Assembly (NCBI GenBank): GCA_003117195.1
Contig: BDSI01000042.1
Span: 384,986 to 448,985 of the forward strand
Reading direction: 5' to 3'
Origin: Eudorina sp. 2006-703-Eu-15
Lineage: Eukaryota; Chlorophyta; Chlorophyceae; Chlamydomonadales; Volvocaceae
DNA: 64,000 bases
Shown here in pieces: positions 33,363 to 45,100 of the stretch. Position numbers and translations under genes: made by a program. Every line of letters starts with the position of its first letter. Position 1 is the first letter of the stretch. Below the pieces are notes generated by a model. That model ran no database searches, had not been told where the DNA came from, and was given only the letters and a program-made list of their open reading frames with translations.

Positions 33363-34451
33363 ATGGACCCCACAGCAGCCGGCCAGGGAGGCCGCTCTAA
33401 AAAGCAAACTCAGGCCGATGCCAAAGGAGCTCGTCGGCGAGGCGGCATGGCCCGCCCGATGGCGCAGGCCGAAGAGGTCGAGGTGAAGGAGAAGATCAAT
33501 CTGGTGCGCCTGCGCTACGAGGGCGCCCCGAAGGACGGCCAGGACGACCCGCATAAAGTCCTGATTTCGAAGGTCCACAAAGCCGCGCAATTGCAGCTCA
33601 GTGACGATCGGCTCAGCGTGACTGGCTTCAAGGGCTTCCGCACCGCGCGAGGCAGCCACGGCACGCACGAGGGCGCGCTGTATTGTGAGGTGCGCATCAC
33701 GCGGATGGGTGTCAGCGGCCACTGTCGGCTGGGCTGGTGCACGCGCAAGGCGGAGCTGCAGGCGCCCGTCGGCTACGACACCTTCGGCTTCAGCTACCGC
33801 GACGTCGATGGCAGCAAAGTCAGCAACGGTCTGCGGGAGAGCTACGGGGAGCCCTTCCGCGAGGGCGACGTGGTCGGCATGTACATCTACCTGCCCAAGG
33901 GCGGCCGAACGCTGGAGCCCCAGGCGAACGAGTACACCAAGTACAAGGGCAAGTGGATGCGCATCGAGGACCCCGAGCCCAACCCCGAGCCCCTGTCGGG
34001 CAGCGTCATCGCCTTCACTGTCAACGGCAGGTACCAGGGAGTGGCCTTTCGGGACTTCAACGAGGGGACGTACTACCCCGCCGTGTCCATCTATACGATG
34101 CCGGAACAGATTGAGGGTGCCACCGTGACGCTCAACTTCGGGCCCGTCTTTGAGTATCCGCCGCCTCAGCCGGAGGGATGCCCGCAGGCGACGCCGCTGT
34201 GTGAGCTGGCGAAGCCAGCTGTGCAGGCGGCAGAGCCGGGGCTGCCGGTGGCGGCAGGTGCTGCGGCGTCAGGACCGGGGCTCCCTGACGCAACGGTTGA
34301 GGGACTGGCCAAGGCCGTTCAGGAGCAGGATGTGGATATGAAGGATCCAGCGGCGGAGCTGGGGGAGAGCGTTGCTGCTGTTGAAGGGGGGGCCAGGGAG
34401 GACGCCGGGGCGGCGGGCTATGGCAGGGTTGGTGTTGCTGAAGGCGTGTGA
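33363..34451 (+). CDS. ASH2L: ASH2-like SPRY protein, COMPASS / H3K4 methyltransferase subunit
   Basis: An intron-free ORF of 362 residues. After a basic, disordered N-terminus a B30.2/SPRY domain runs from about residue 60 to 270 with the ASH2 signature: LSVTGFKGFRTARGSHGTHE, GALYCEVRI, GHCRLGWCTRKAELQAPVGY, DTFGFSYRDVDGSK, then the Asn-Gly-x-x-x-G-x-A-F strand (VNGRYQGVAFRDF) and YYPAVSIY. ASH2 with RbBP5 activates SET1/MLL-type methyltransferases. The plant orthologue is ASH2R/TRAUCO. The PHD/winged-helix region of animal ASH2L is absent, as in plants. The C-terminal 90 residues are Ala/Glu/Val-rich and unlike the family. The lack of introns, in a genome where neighbours have 5 to 20, is notable. 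Confidence 0.9.
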   Translation: MDPTAAGQGGRSKKQTQADAKGARRRGGMARPMAQAEEVEVKEKINLVRLRYEGAPKDGQDDPHKVLISKVHKAAQLQLSDDRLSVTGFKGFRTARGSHGTHEGALYCEVRITRMGVSGHCRLGWCTRKAELQAPVGYDTFGFSYRDVDGSKVSNGLRESYGEPFREGDVVGMYIYLPKGGRTLEPQANEYTKYKGKWMRIEDPEPNPEPLSGSVIAFTVNGRYQGVAFRDFNEGTYYPAVSIYTMPEQIEGATVTLNFGPVFEYPPPQPEGCPQATPLCELAKPAVQAAEPGLPVAAGAAASGPGLPDATVEGLAKAVQEQDVDMKDPAAELGESVAAVEGGAREDAGAAGYGRVGVAEGV

Positions 34452-34725
34452 ATGCTGCCTTAACTCGCAGTTTTGGCACGGACACGGAGGAAGATATTGG
34501 GCAAGTATTTACAACTGCATGACCACTGACGTTGTCAGTGAAATTTGAAGGCGCCCAGCGACTCTCATTCAGCGACGTTATCTTGGCAGTGTGCGGTTGC
34601 GGAGTATGTACCAATGACCCTTCCGTGAGTCCGCCGAACCGCCGTTCTACCTAGATGTCCCGGTGCCCGTGTTGAGGGATTGGGGTGCAGGCGCAAGGCA
34701 CCAGTGAGCCGCCTCGCGGGGGCCA

Positions 34726-34730
34726 TGTAA
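34726..34730 (+). terminator. TGTAA poly(A) signal candidate for TOM6-ASH2
   Basis: TGTAA, the chlorophyte poly(A) signal, 275 bases after the ASH2 stop. It is the first plus-strand copy I see downstream. Confidence 0.45.
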
Positions 34731-34773
34731 CCTGCGTTACGTCGTAGATGCCCAGCGTTCCCCAACATATTCT

Positions 34774-34778
34774 TTACA
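34774..34778 (-). terminator. TGTAA poly(A) signal candidate for CRIPT
   Basis: On the minus strand TGTAA lies 25 bases past the CRIPT stop codon. It is 44 bases from the convergent plus-strand signal, so the two transcription units would end almost tail to tail. Confidence 0.45.
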
Positions 34779-34802
34779 GGACTCCATGCACATCGTCAGC
34801 GC

Positions 34803-35536
34803 TTAGGACGTGCTTTGCTTATATTTTGAAACGTCCATCAGCTGCTTTCCGCACATGGAGCAGAGGCCTGCGCACACAATTCACAGGGAACGGGCGTTGT
34901 CAGGCCCATTCGCAAGTCACGATGGCTCGGGTGCCTGTCGGGCCCATTAGTGTTCGCAACCACGCACCTTTCACGTACGCACAGCTCTGGCAGTATAGTC
35001 CGTCTTGGTGAAGGTTCTGTAATTAGCCACGGGATTACACAGTGGTGGGTAAGCGGGTGCACTATGTGAACACCAGAGGTTGCCACGACAGGGTATCCAC
35101 TGTTGCCTCTGCTTACAACACGTCGCGTCGTAGCCGGGTTGGATGCAGCGCCCTGCTTAATTTCGCACCTGCTTGCAGGTCTTGCACTTCTTCTGGCCGT
35201 ACGGCTGGTACCTGCACATAGGACAGGCAGAAAGCACTCACAGTTCCTTGCCCACGAGGTTATAGCAGTCACTCATGGTGACTGCTAAGTGTCCAAGGTT
35301 GCCATTTCGGCGGGGCAGCCGTGGGCAGCGTACCTCTTGGACCCCGTTAAGAGCTTATTCTCTCCAACTTTCCTCCCGCTGCTTTCTCCCGTCTTGTCAA
35401 CCTTGCTGTCCCTCCATTTTTCAGGGCACGCAACCTGCATTAAATTGTCCGGGGCTGATGTGTGACTACTTGACGCAAGCCGCGGTCCATCTGCACCAAC
35501 CTTTTGCAACTTCTTCTCGCAAGCTTGGCAGACCAT
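34803..35536 (-). CDS. CRIPT: CRIPT, cysteine-rich zinc-binding protein
   Basis: Exons 35536-35501, 35434-35334, 35211-35169, 35016-34968, 34867-34803 join in phase to 97 residues, against about 101 in animals. The whole CRIPT pattern is present: MVCQACEKKLQKV at the N-terminus; CPEKW; the ESSGRKVGENKLLTGSKR stretch; then four CxxC pairs in all, including CKTCKQ, YCQSCAYVKG and LCSMCGKQLMD; and the K-Y-K-Q-S-T-S tail. CRIPT was first found as a PDZ-binding partner of PSD-95, but its wide conservation points to a basic role, reported in the minor spliceosome. The first intron is only 66 bases, in frame and without a stop, so retention would add 22 residues. ATG 35536 is fixed by the conserved MVC start. 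Confidence 0.93.
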
Positions 35537-36108
35537 GTGTTGATAATGAGCGAACGGCAGCGTACAGGACTGGCGACGCAGGACTGTCGCTCAATTGAAC
35601 TGGCTACAAAGCGAATTTAAGTCCGGCTCAAGCGTGCCTATCAGTACAAATAGGTCCGAATCAGAAGTCTTTTGTCTACCATGAAACGTTACACTCCTTG
35701 AAAGTTACCGTAACAAGTCCGCATTGAAAATCCAAGCCGTAAAATCCGTCTACTCGTCCCCCGTATAACGACTGCTTCCTACTCGAGACAAAGGCGAAGT
35801 AACCCACAGAGAAGCAGACACGTTCATCCTCGACACCAGAGCACGCTGCGTAATAGTTTGCAGTAATGTAAGACGTCCTGCTTGAAGCCACTCAGCAAAA
35901 TACTTCATGCCGTAGTACAGTATACCCGTACATGCGCAGATTCTGAAGAAGGGCCATGGGCGCATGTACTTGATCCTGCGGACGCCGTTAACGTGCCCTT
36001 TAAACTACCTGTCATGAGAGTTCGCCCTCCTGCACGAGCTACGTAAATCACTCTGACTGCCAGAACACTCAATACCGCACCATGGAGCGTGACCCAGAGC
36101 CCGTCCAT
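35537..36108. other. Intergenic region between NUP 3' end and CRIPT promoter
   Basis: No gene recognised. A minus-strand TGTAA at 35693-35689 lies about 416 bases past the nucleoporin stop and is a poly(A) candidate. The right-hand part of the CRIPT side (35537-35680) must hold its promoter. Confidence 0.5.
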
Positions 36109-39100
36109 CTACCCGCCATGACGGCGGGCCTTAACACGCTTGCGCCCCTCGCGTGCATCCCCGGCACCGATGGAGAATCCCCCGCCCGCATCGCCCGCAG
36201 GGGGCGCCGGAGACGCTCCTCCGAAGCCTTGCGGGGCCGGGAAACCTGCAGCTGCGCCAGCTGGCGCGGCCGCGAACACGGTCGGCGCAGGCGCCTGGCC
36301 AGTTGGAGCACTCATGCCAAAGGTGGGAGCTGCCTGTCCAAACACGGGGGCCGCAACTGGCTGTGATGAACCGAAGGTCGGCGCTCCTGAACCGCCGAAT
36401 GCAAACATGCCGGTCGCTGGCGCACCCCCATTGCTGCCACCGAAACCTCCAAAGCTTGGCGCGGCAGTAGACGTCACAGACGCAGCGCCAAATGCAGGCG
36501 CTGCGACCGACGCTCCAGTTCCAAAGGCTGGCTGTGAGGACGGCGCGGTGAAGGATGGCACCGCTGATGGTGGAAACGGGTTTGAGCCACCGAATGTGGG
36601 CGCCGTTGTGCCGAAGGCAGGCTGCGCAGCAGCCGATCCTGTCCCGAACGATGGCGCTGAAGCACTTGCTCCGAAGCTTGGTGCAGCTGCAGCCAGCGAC
36701 CACAACATTAAGAGTATATCGATTGCAGGGCAGGAAGCATAGGAAAAAATCATGCAATTGATACAAGTTCTTCCTTAAACATATCAAACTGGCGCAGAAA
36801 CTTACATGTGGCACAACCAAAGCTAAAAGCCGGCGTCTGATTGGAGGTGCCCTGCTGGGCCCCAAAGCCCATGCTGCTGGCAGTGCCAGTGCCTCCTGAA
36901 GACCCGCTGTTTGCCTGCGCACCGAACGTGAAGCTCGTGGCAGCACCCGACGCAGTACCGAAGCCGCCAGAACCGAACACAGCCGGCGCGGATGACGGCT
37001 GCGGTGCGCCAAAGGATGGTGCACTGGAGGCATTGGAAACTGGCATTGGAGACCCGAATGCAGGGATTGGGGATGCACCGACACCGGTCGGCGCAGGCCC
37101 AAAGCTGAAGCTGGCAGACGCAGCAGCAGACGACGCGGAAGGAGCCGTCGTGCCAGTTGCCGTTGCAGTGCTGGATGCAGCACCGAAAGTGAAGCCTAGT
37201 ACAGGGGCCACCGTTGGCGTGCTAGCTGCAGCCACGCCAAACGTGGGCGCAGAACCGCCAAAACCCACTGCCGGCGCTGGGGAAGCCGCTGGCGCCGAGC
37301 TACCGCCGAAGACAGGGGCTGCGCCACCGGATGGTGTTAATGACTGTGTGCTCGCTCCAAAAGCAGGGGCTACGGCTGTGGGCACAGCAGCTGCTGAAGC
37401 GTCTGCGGATGCACTAGGCTGTGTTGCCCCGAACATGAGCATCGGCGCCGCAACCGTTGCTGCTGGAGCACCGAACGACCCAAAGACAGGCGCTGGCTCT
37501 TTGGCGGGGCCAGCCGGCGCCGCCATGCTGTTTGTGTTCTGGTTAGCCGTCTCCGCTCGTGAAGCCTCGGGAACTGACTTCTTTGCTGCTGCTGTGGCGG
37601 TAGTCGTATTGTCAACTGCGCCCTGCTGTGGCAGCGTCCCAAAATTGAACGAGCTGGGGGCTGACGGCTGGCTGAAAGTGAAGATGGGCGTGGACTTGCC
37701 TCCGTCCGCAGGTGCGGCTGCAGCGGTGACGGTGGACGCACCGAACGCAAATAAGCTCTGTCGTGAGTCGTCCTGTTCGACAAACGTACAACACATGCTT
37801 CAGGCAAGTTGCCTCCTTACATTATAGGGTTTGACTACTCCAATTACCTTCAAACTCGTGCAGGTATGCAACATTATCAAGATGGCCGCGGCATATTGGG
37901 CAATAATGACAGGGCTACGCATGAACATTACACATCCAAGCGCACACCTTTTCCGCAGCGGCCGATTGCTTCTCCACTGTGGCAGCTGCTGGTGAAAGAT
38001 CAGCGCCACAAGGGCGGAAAGGCGTGCTGCCTGCGTTCGAGTTAAAAAAGCCACCCGGGGTGGCCGGCGGAGTAGAGCTGACAACCGTCGGTCCGTCCTG
38101 CATCAAATGGCGCCCGTATCTGTAATTACTCATACATCGCGAGCACAAGCCCAAATAAGCTGCTGTTACCACATCTTACATGGAGTGGCCCGTCCGCGTC
38201 CTTCTGCTTGCCGGCTTGCACAGCCTCCGGCTGCTCCACGAAGGCCACGCGCTTCGTGCTGCCCACCGTCGCCGATCTTGTTGACTGCCCCAGCGGCCGC
38301 TCATCAAGGGCCGAATCCAAGGCCACCGGCGTTGCTGCTGCAACGGCCGCGCCTTCTGACTCCTCATCGTCGTCATCCGGCAACGGTGTCGCTGCAGCTT
38401 TAAGAACCTGCGAAGTATGTTGAACATCGTCAAACACAACAAAAGCAACAGCTGATCCTTTTGCAAGGACCAAGGACCACCGCCGCCGTATTCTAGCAAC
38501 TCCTTGTCGAATTTCCAAGAGCCCCCAACAGCTGAGTAAGATCCCCTAACTCAAACGCCCCGGATTTACCTCGGAGGAAGCATGACTGCTTGCGCGAACG
38601 TCCAGTACCGAGCTTGGGGGTTGCACACTACTTTTGGAGGTCGGTGCATTAACCCCCACCATGGGGGCTCCGAACGTGAAGGATACCGCCCCCAGACTGT
38701 CAGGCAGCGTCGCGCCGGCAGCATTGGCCTCACAGGCTTCCTTCGCTTGGCGTAACACCGGGTCCGTGGGTGCGCGTGGCGAGGTGAAACTGAAATGCGG
38801 CGCGGACGTACTCGCTGGCTCCTGTACGGACCCTTTTTCAGCAGAAGCGGGCGAAGACCCTGCTGCCGTAGCGTCAGTCCGCTGCAGCACAGCGGGTACG
38901 CTCCCGCTTGGTGCCTCGGCAGCAGGTGCCGGCGCAAATATTGAGCTTGCGGACCGGTCCGTGCCAGGTGCGGGTGGTGGTACCGCGATAGGGCTCAATG
39001 GCAGGGCATTATTAGCCCCTGGATTCGCAGATGCTGCGTCACTTATAGAAGTACCGTCCGCATGCCGTGCCGACGGTGAGGCCCCAGGAGTCTTGAAGTC

Positions 39101-41724
39101 CAGGACTACAAGCAAGTCCCAAAACAAACATCGTGAGCGACATATGACAGCTGACAACTGTGGTAGCCAGATCTCGACCTGTGGCCTTTTCGGCAAAGGT
39201 TTTGCTGTGAGAGGGTTACTATCAGAAAACACCAGACAGTCAACCAAGTGTTGTCAGCGAATCCCTCGACGTTGATGTATGCCCCGCATGAAACTCAACA
39301 GGCCGCTGCAAGTGCCTTGTCAAGGGATTAAGGGGCAAGATTGAAGTCCAGCATGATGCCCTTTTTCTGACCAACACCGGGCAGCAACAGGTAAGGCAGT
39401 TTCGTACAAGACATATCAGCCAGTCCTAACAACTCACCCATACGTGGCCCCGGCGTTGGGCCCGCACTGGCTGCATTGCCCGATGGTGACGGCGTGGCGC
39501 CGCACACGAACCCCGGCGCCCCGGTCGTGACGCTCGGCGTAGGCGTGCCGCCATAATGGTTCTGGTCTAGCTTATCTAACGGAGGCATGAACGGCCCCGG
39601 AAACGGCGAGCCCGTGGGCGCCCCAGAGCGTGCGGCAGAAACTCCACCAGCCTTAGCCGCCGCGACACTGGGGGTGTTGTTGTCACCAACCTGCACCAAA
39701 AGCCACAGGTACATGTACGTAACCTCAATACCTAACGCAAAGCCAGGACGTGGAAAGCGACTCCGCTCTGGCAACCAGTCAGCATAGTGCATACACCAGT
39801 GCAGCCCAAGCGCGTGACCCGCCTGTCTTACCCGCTTGAAGTTATCCAACGTCTCCAAGATCTTTCGTGCGGTCTCCGTTGCAGGTAGTTCCGCCGCCGC
39901 TACGCCTCCGGTCAGTGGTGCAGGTGTGACTGCAGGCCCCGTGCCTCCACTGCCCACAGCTCCAGGGGTGCGATTGCCGTCACACCGAGCCGCGTCTTTC
40001 TCCCGCGGGGTGCGTGACGACAAGCCCGCAAGGACACAGCGCGGCTGCTGAGGCACCGCTGAGCGTCGTCGTTTAAACTCTGCAACGCGGGTCATGTAAA
40101 ATCCTGTGACTGGTCTCCTGAACACCCCAAGGAAAGCGCTGGTATCAAGCTTATGTGTGCACACAGCATGTCAACAAAGCAGTGTATCCCCAAACACTCA
40201 AGAAACGGTTATTTCGACGCGCATACCTGACAGATTCCGAACCCCTGACGCCATCAATGGGGAAACCGCGGGACTATCCCGCTGCCGCTTTGCACCAACT
40301 GCCCCCGCAAGCGGTCGAAAACCTCCCGGGGTCTGTGCTGCTGCCTGCTGCTGTCCTTGCCCAGCAGCTGCCGATGCGCCGAACTTAGGAAGCGGCGTTC
40401 CAGTCCGGCCGGACGCAAACGCAACCTGACCCGGCGCCAGACGAACAGCACCTGGGGCTGTCGGCTGACGTGGTGCAGCGCCGGTTGGAACTGGTGCGAC
40501 GCGGGGGCCGGAGGGCGGAAGGCGGGCACTGGCGACGGCCAACGATGGCTTGGGCGGCTGGCCTACGGGCTGGCGCTGACCAATCTCCTGGTGCACATTT
40601 GCAGCAGCGCCAAGGTCGGCATCTCCAGTAGATGACGACGGTGCTGTAGAAGCGCCAGGCCGGGGAGGCCGAGGTGCGCTGCGCGAATCATGACGCAGAA
40701 GGAAACGATCGTTACGCATGTCCTATCTTAAATTCCCATTGTCCAAACTCGTGATACTTACTTCGGCCGGCCATAAGGGTTGTAACGTGCTCCACGCGAG
40801 GCCATAGCCGGGCCAACTGCACCACCACCAGAGCTCAACTTTGCTGCTGCGACTCCACCCGGAATCCCGCCTGTCTCACTGACGATTCCCCCGGGGCCAG
40901 CCCTAAGCATTGCAGTTAAGTTGAAATACGGCCGGGGGGGCTCGGGCGTTTTCATGAAGTTCGCCATGTCAGGGGCCGCCGTTGGCGCCGTTGGCTGCAG
41001 GACGCCCGTGCCCGATTTAGCTCCGTTCATGAAGAAGTTAAGGGAGGCCAATTTGGACGGCGACCACCCGCTCAAGAGGGAATCCATCGAGCCAAGTGTT
41101 TGGTTAGCTTGAGCTGGGACGTCGACCGTGACACGCGGCTGTGCTGAAGACGGTGGAGCCGCAGGCCGCGAAAGTGAGTTCGTCGGCGGAGAGTCCCTCG
41201 CGGCCGCCAAAGTTGGAAAGGAAAAGCCATTCGTACCGTCCTCAACCTGTCGGAGACACAAATCCACAAGGAGATCTTGAGAGAGGTTTTCGCAGCGAAC
41301 CAAAACCCCCCGTAAGATGCTGGCAATGTTATAGCTTGCCTTGGGCTTAGGCACGCTGGTCGGACCTGTTTGTCGTTGTTGCACCGGCGGCGAAGGCCTT
41401 AGCGCGGCGGCTCCTGCCCAAGTGTACAATCAATTTCAGAACCTCAACCGTAACTTGGTGCGATGACAAAGCCTAACTGTTCACCTGTTCGATTATGGCT
41501 GTCTTTGGGCGAGCTTCCGACAAGACCTTTCACCTGTAGATGGCGCGGACTTCAAAATCCATCCAACCATCTGTGCCCGTGCGAATGCCATGGCAAGTAC
41601 AACATACCGTCTTAGATAGAAGCTGCAAAGGGCTTGAAACAAGTCCAATAATCTTTCCGGGGGTGGCCCCTCCCCGGTTCCGAGGTGCTCTACCGCCCGC
41701 ACCGCGTGTGTCCGGGGCCTCCAT
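36109..41724 (-). CDS. NUP136: FG-repeat nucleoporin of the plant NUP1/NUP136 (Nup153-like) type
   Basis: Exons 41724-41608, 41533-41485, 41413-40762, 40678-40227, 40079-39832, 39690-39438, 39105-38570, 38407-38180, 38097-37948, 37772-36806, 36686-36109 join in phase to 1,409 residues. The N-terminus has RGAGGRAPRNRGGATPGKII followed by an amphipathic stretch (GLVSSPLQLLSKT), like the G-x-GGK start and membrane-binding helix of plant NUP136. ARYNPYGRP and ETARKILETLDNFKR (the KIL-x-x-L motif of this family) follow. Residues from about 896 are dense FG repeats (PAFG, SFG, TFG). The protein ends GRKRVKARRHGG, recalling the basic C-terminus shared by Nup153, Nup1 and NUP136. It would form part of the nuclear basket and bind importins. 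The family assignment is strong; strict orthology is inferred. Confidence 0.82.
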
Positions 41725-42184
41725 TTAATCTAAATGTTTGATTTGAAGGCAGCACGGTTGAAGTTTTCAAGGATGGGGCCGCTCGGCCCCAGACGAGCCC
41801 CTGCTGCAGTTTTGTAAGAAAGCAGACTGCCGGTGCAGCTGTATGTTACTAAACTCAAATTCCATAATGTTGCATTACAAAATAAAGCAGAATGCCTTGA
41901 AGAAGTTTAAAGAAGGGTATACGTCGTACTTTGTTCCCCTTACCCCGGCCAGTTCCCTCACCCATCCAGTCATAGTGGTCATAATTCGCGTGCATGAACG
42001 TATTATGTCATTTCCTTACCTTATCTATTTGCTAACTACAGGTCAAGTTTACAGCAGACCTCGCATATGCTCTGCCGCAACGTTAGCATGATTCCTATGA
42101 CATAGCGTACACATCAGCTGTCGCTGCCCGCGCATAGCGGTGCAGGGAGAGCTGTAAGGCAAGAGTTGTCTGTAACCTGCCGAG
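41725..42184. promoter_or_regulatory. Divergent promoter interval nucleoporin / ORP
   Basis: 460 bases between the two start codons. The sequence is more AT-rich than the flanking genes, notably at 41845-41920 and 42000-42060. No defined motif is claimed. Confidence 0.5.
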
Positions 42185-45100
42185 ATGGTCTTTAAGAAGC
42201 TCTTGAAGGGCAAGAAGGAGGCAGATGGAGAGGAACCTAGCACTTCAGCAAAAGCCGTGTCGGAGGAGCAGGTCGGCTGCTATCGATAGAGCAATCACTT
42301 GAAAATCGTGTCCATCCAAGTTCGCCTCCTCCCAAGAGACCGCACCTTCTCGCCTTACTTGCAGATTGCCTATCATCCAGATGCGGATGAGGCAGGAGGC
42401 ATGCTGTGCACGAACGATGAGCTTCTTAGGCAGCAGCGCGAGTGAGTTTCAAGGCTTTTGGCAGCACCGTGGCGAGCGTTCCCAGTCTTAACGGCTAAAA
42501 TTTACTCACTTATGCAACGATTTATTTTTGGTAGGGCTATCATGCAGTGGGTCAAGTCGATGGGCAAGCGGCTTCTGACGGGCAACATAAATCTCATCAA
42601 TACCCCGTTTCCAGTCAACATTTTTGAGCCACGCAGCTACCTTGAAAAGCTTGCGGACGTCTGGGTTTACCCTCGCTACTTGAGTGAAGCCTCTCAGTCG
42701 CCCGACCCGGTGGAGCGCATGAAGCTTGTGACGACGTGGTTCGTGGCAGGCAAGCCGTAAAACACCGTAGTGTGCGTGGCTCGTCGGGGATGCGAAGGGG
42801 GAGCGTCCATACCGGGGTGTTGCGTTGCGGCCCACCGGGAAGCCTACAAGGGCCTTCGCACGTTGCAGGCTTGCATCACGCCTTCGAAAACTGGCGGAAG
42901 CCATTCAATCCAATCCTTGGAGAGACGTGGCAGGCGGCGTTGTCCGATGGAACCACGATGTTCATGGAGCAGATCAGCCATCATCCGCCTGTATCAGCGT
43001 TTCACATGGAGGGCCCAGGTGCGTGCTTCATCGGGACATAGATTCACATCCGTCAGCATGAGGCTGGCGTGCATCTGCAGCGATGCTCGCATGTCGTGTG
43101 TCGGATTGAGTTGGACGGACGCAGTGCTAGCGTGCTGCTGTGCACGCGTCTTGGTGTAATGTGGTTGCTGATGTCAGCACAATGCAACAACGCTGATGAT
43201 TCAGGTGTATGGCAAGGCTGGGGGCCGTTCACTTCCTTTGTGTGTGGCATGGCGACCATGACGCTGTTCCGTGCACCGCCGATTCCACTTTGGAAAGCAA
43301 TGTGACCATGAGATGGTATGAGCCCTGGACGAGGGCCTGTACGCGAGAACTTGGGCACAGGGGGGAGCGCCCACGGTGTACTATCATGCTTCACTGAGGA
43401 GGCTTTGTGAAGGCTTTCGAAGTTATCCGTCCATACTGAATCAGCCGCCCAATGTCATGCACGCGCCCGTTATGTACCCTTACAACATTCCGGTATCGGG
43501 GACCTGATGGTCATCGTGCGCAGGTGGGTCCTACCGGTTCCTGGGACTGTCGCAGCCGACCGTGTCCATCGTCGTGAAGTACTACGGCTTCAAGACGGTC
43601 GCGAAGGGCTTCCGCTACGTGGACTTCCCGGACGGCACGCGGATCGAACTGCACTACCCGCAGTATTACATCAAGAACGTGGTGTACGGCAGCAGCCGGC
43701 CCCGTGCTGAGGTGCGGGCAGCCCGCTGGGTACACGAGCCCCATGCGGGGGTCTTGAAACGGTCAGCATCACGTACCAAGCCGGCAATCACACGGACGAA
43801 GGTTGTGTACGTCGCAACTGGCAAAGGTTGAAACCAGAGTTTGTCTTGCGCTTGATCCGGCAGGTGGATGGCCAGGCCATTCTGGTGGACGTGCGGAACA
43901 AACTGAAGACCGTGATTAATTTCGGCGCACTCAAAGGAGCACGCAACAAGGTGCTGCGGCGAGCAGACGCCGTGCACGGCTTCATCTACGACTGCCGGGA
44001 TAACCAGGTTGGCGGACAGCGGCGCTACCCTGTACTTCTTCATATGGAAGGCTGCATATCTGTTGCGGACATCTGTTTTTTCTGTGCATAACCCTTCTGC
44101 ACTGGACGCTGTGGGCTACACCCGATGTATGGAAGTCATGTCGGAGTTGTGGATGGAAGGCTAAAGTTGCTGGCCTTGCCAGCTCGAACGGCGGCAATGA
44201 AATTTGCTGTTTCATGCGGCCTAACTTTGGTATTAAAGCACGAACGTCGGAACATGCACCGGGTGGATGTTGGTGGTGTTGGCCAGGCGTCACTTGAGGA
44301 GAAGACTAGCACGGCGGACTTGGCGGAGATGCTGGAGCAGGAGCAGCTCGCGACGATGCGCAAGCGCCCTTCTGGAGACGACGACGACGAGTTCGAGTCG
44401 GCCTCGGAGAACGAGTACGACCCAGAGAAGGAGGACGCGGACGCAACAGCGGCGCTGGAGCGCGCAGCGGCGGAGGCAGCGGCAGCAGAGGCGCGCGACC
44501 CGGACGATGCCGCGGAGGGCCCCTCATGTACGCTCCCCGACGAGTTAGCCTCCGGACAGCTGAGCTTGCCGCCGCGGCGAGGCACCACGGGTGATGGCAG
44601 CCGTCTGTCTCTTAACGGAGGTGACCTGGGGCCGTCCGTCACTTTTGGCAGCAACCACGGCATTGCAGGCAGCGGCCATGCGTCGATGGGGAGCTTCAAT
44701 CGGGTCGACACAGGGACTTCCTCAAAGCCGTCGACGAGCGGTAGCAGCGGCTCGTTCTTCAGCATGTCTGCATTGAAGGGCATGGGCACTCTGCTGCGCA
44801 TCAACCAGGTTTGTTCGTTGGGAGACGGTGTTGTTGGGAGACGGTGTGCTTGGGTAGGTGCGGAGCGGGTGGAAGACCTATTTAGATAGGGCATGGGCCA
44901 TTCTACACGATTTACAGTGCTGGATGTGTTTGGATGATCAATAATGACCCAGGGCGCAGGCATCCCACTGTGCAGGCGGTGCGGAACAATGCAATCCTTG
45001 GGACACAGGCTTGTGGAAAATTACTGCGGTGGTTTCTTGGCGTCCTGCATGCCTCACTGAGTTTGTCAATTAGGACGCATTACAGCGCCTTATTTTCAAG

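Noticed and set aside
43204..43304. Possible extra ORP exon (GVWQGWGPFTSFVCGM)
   Set aside because: It ends in a stop, and joining exon 43018 directly to 43524 keeps phase and the conserved GSYRFLGLSQP segment.
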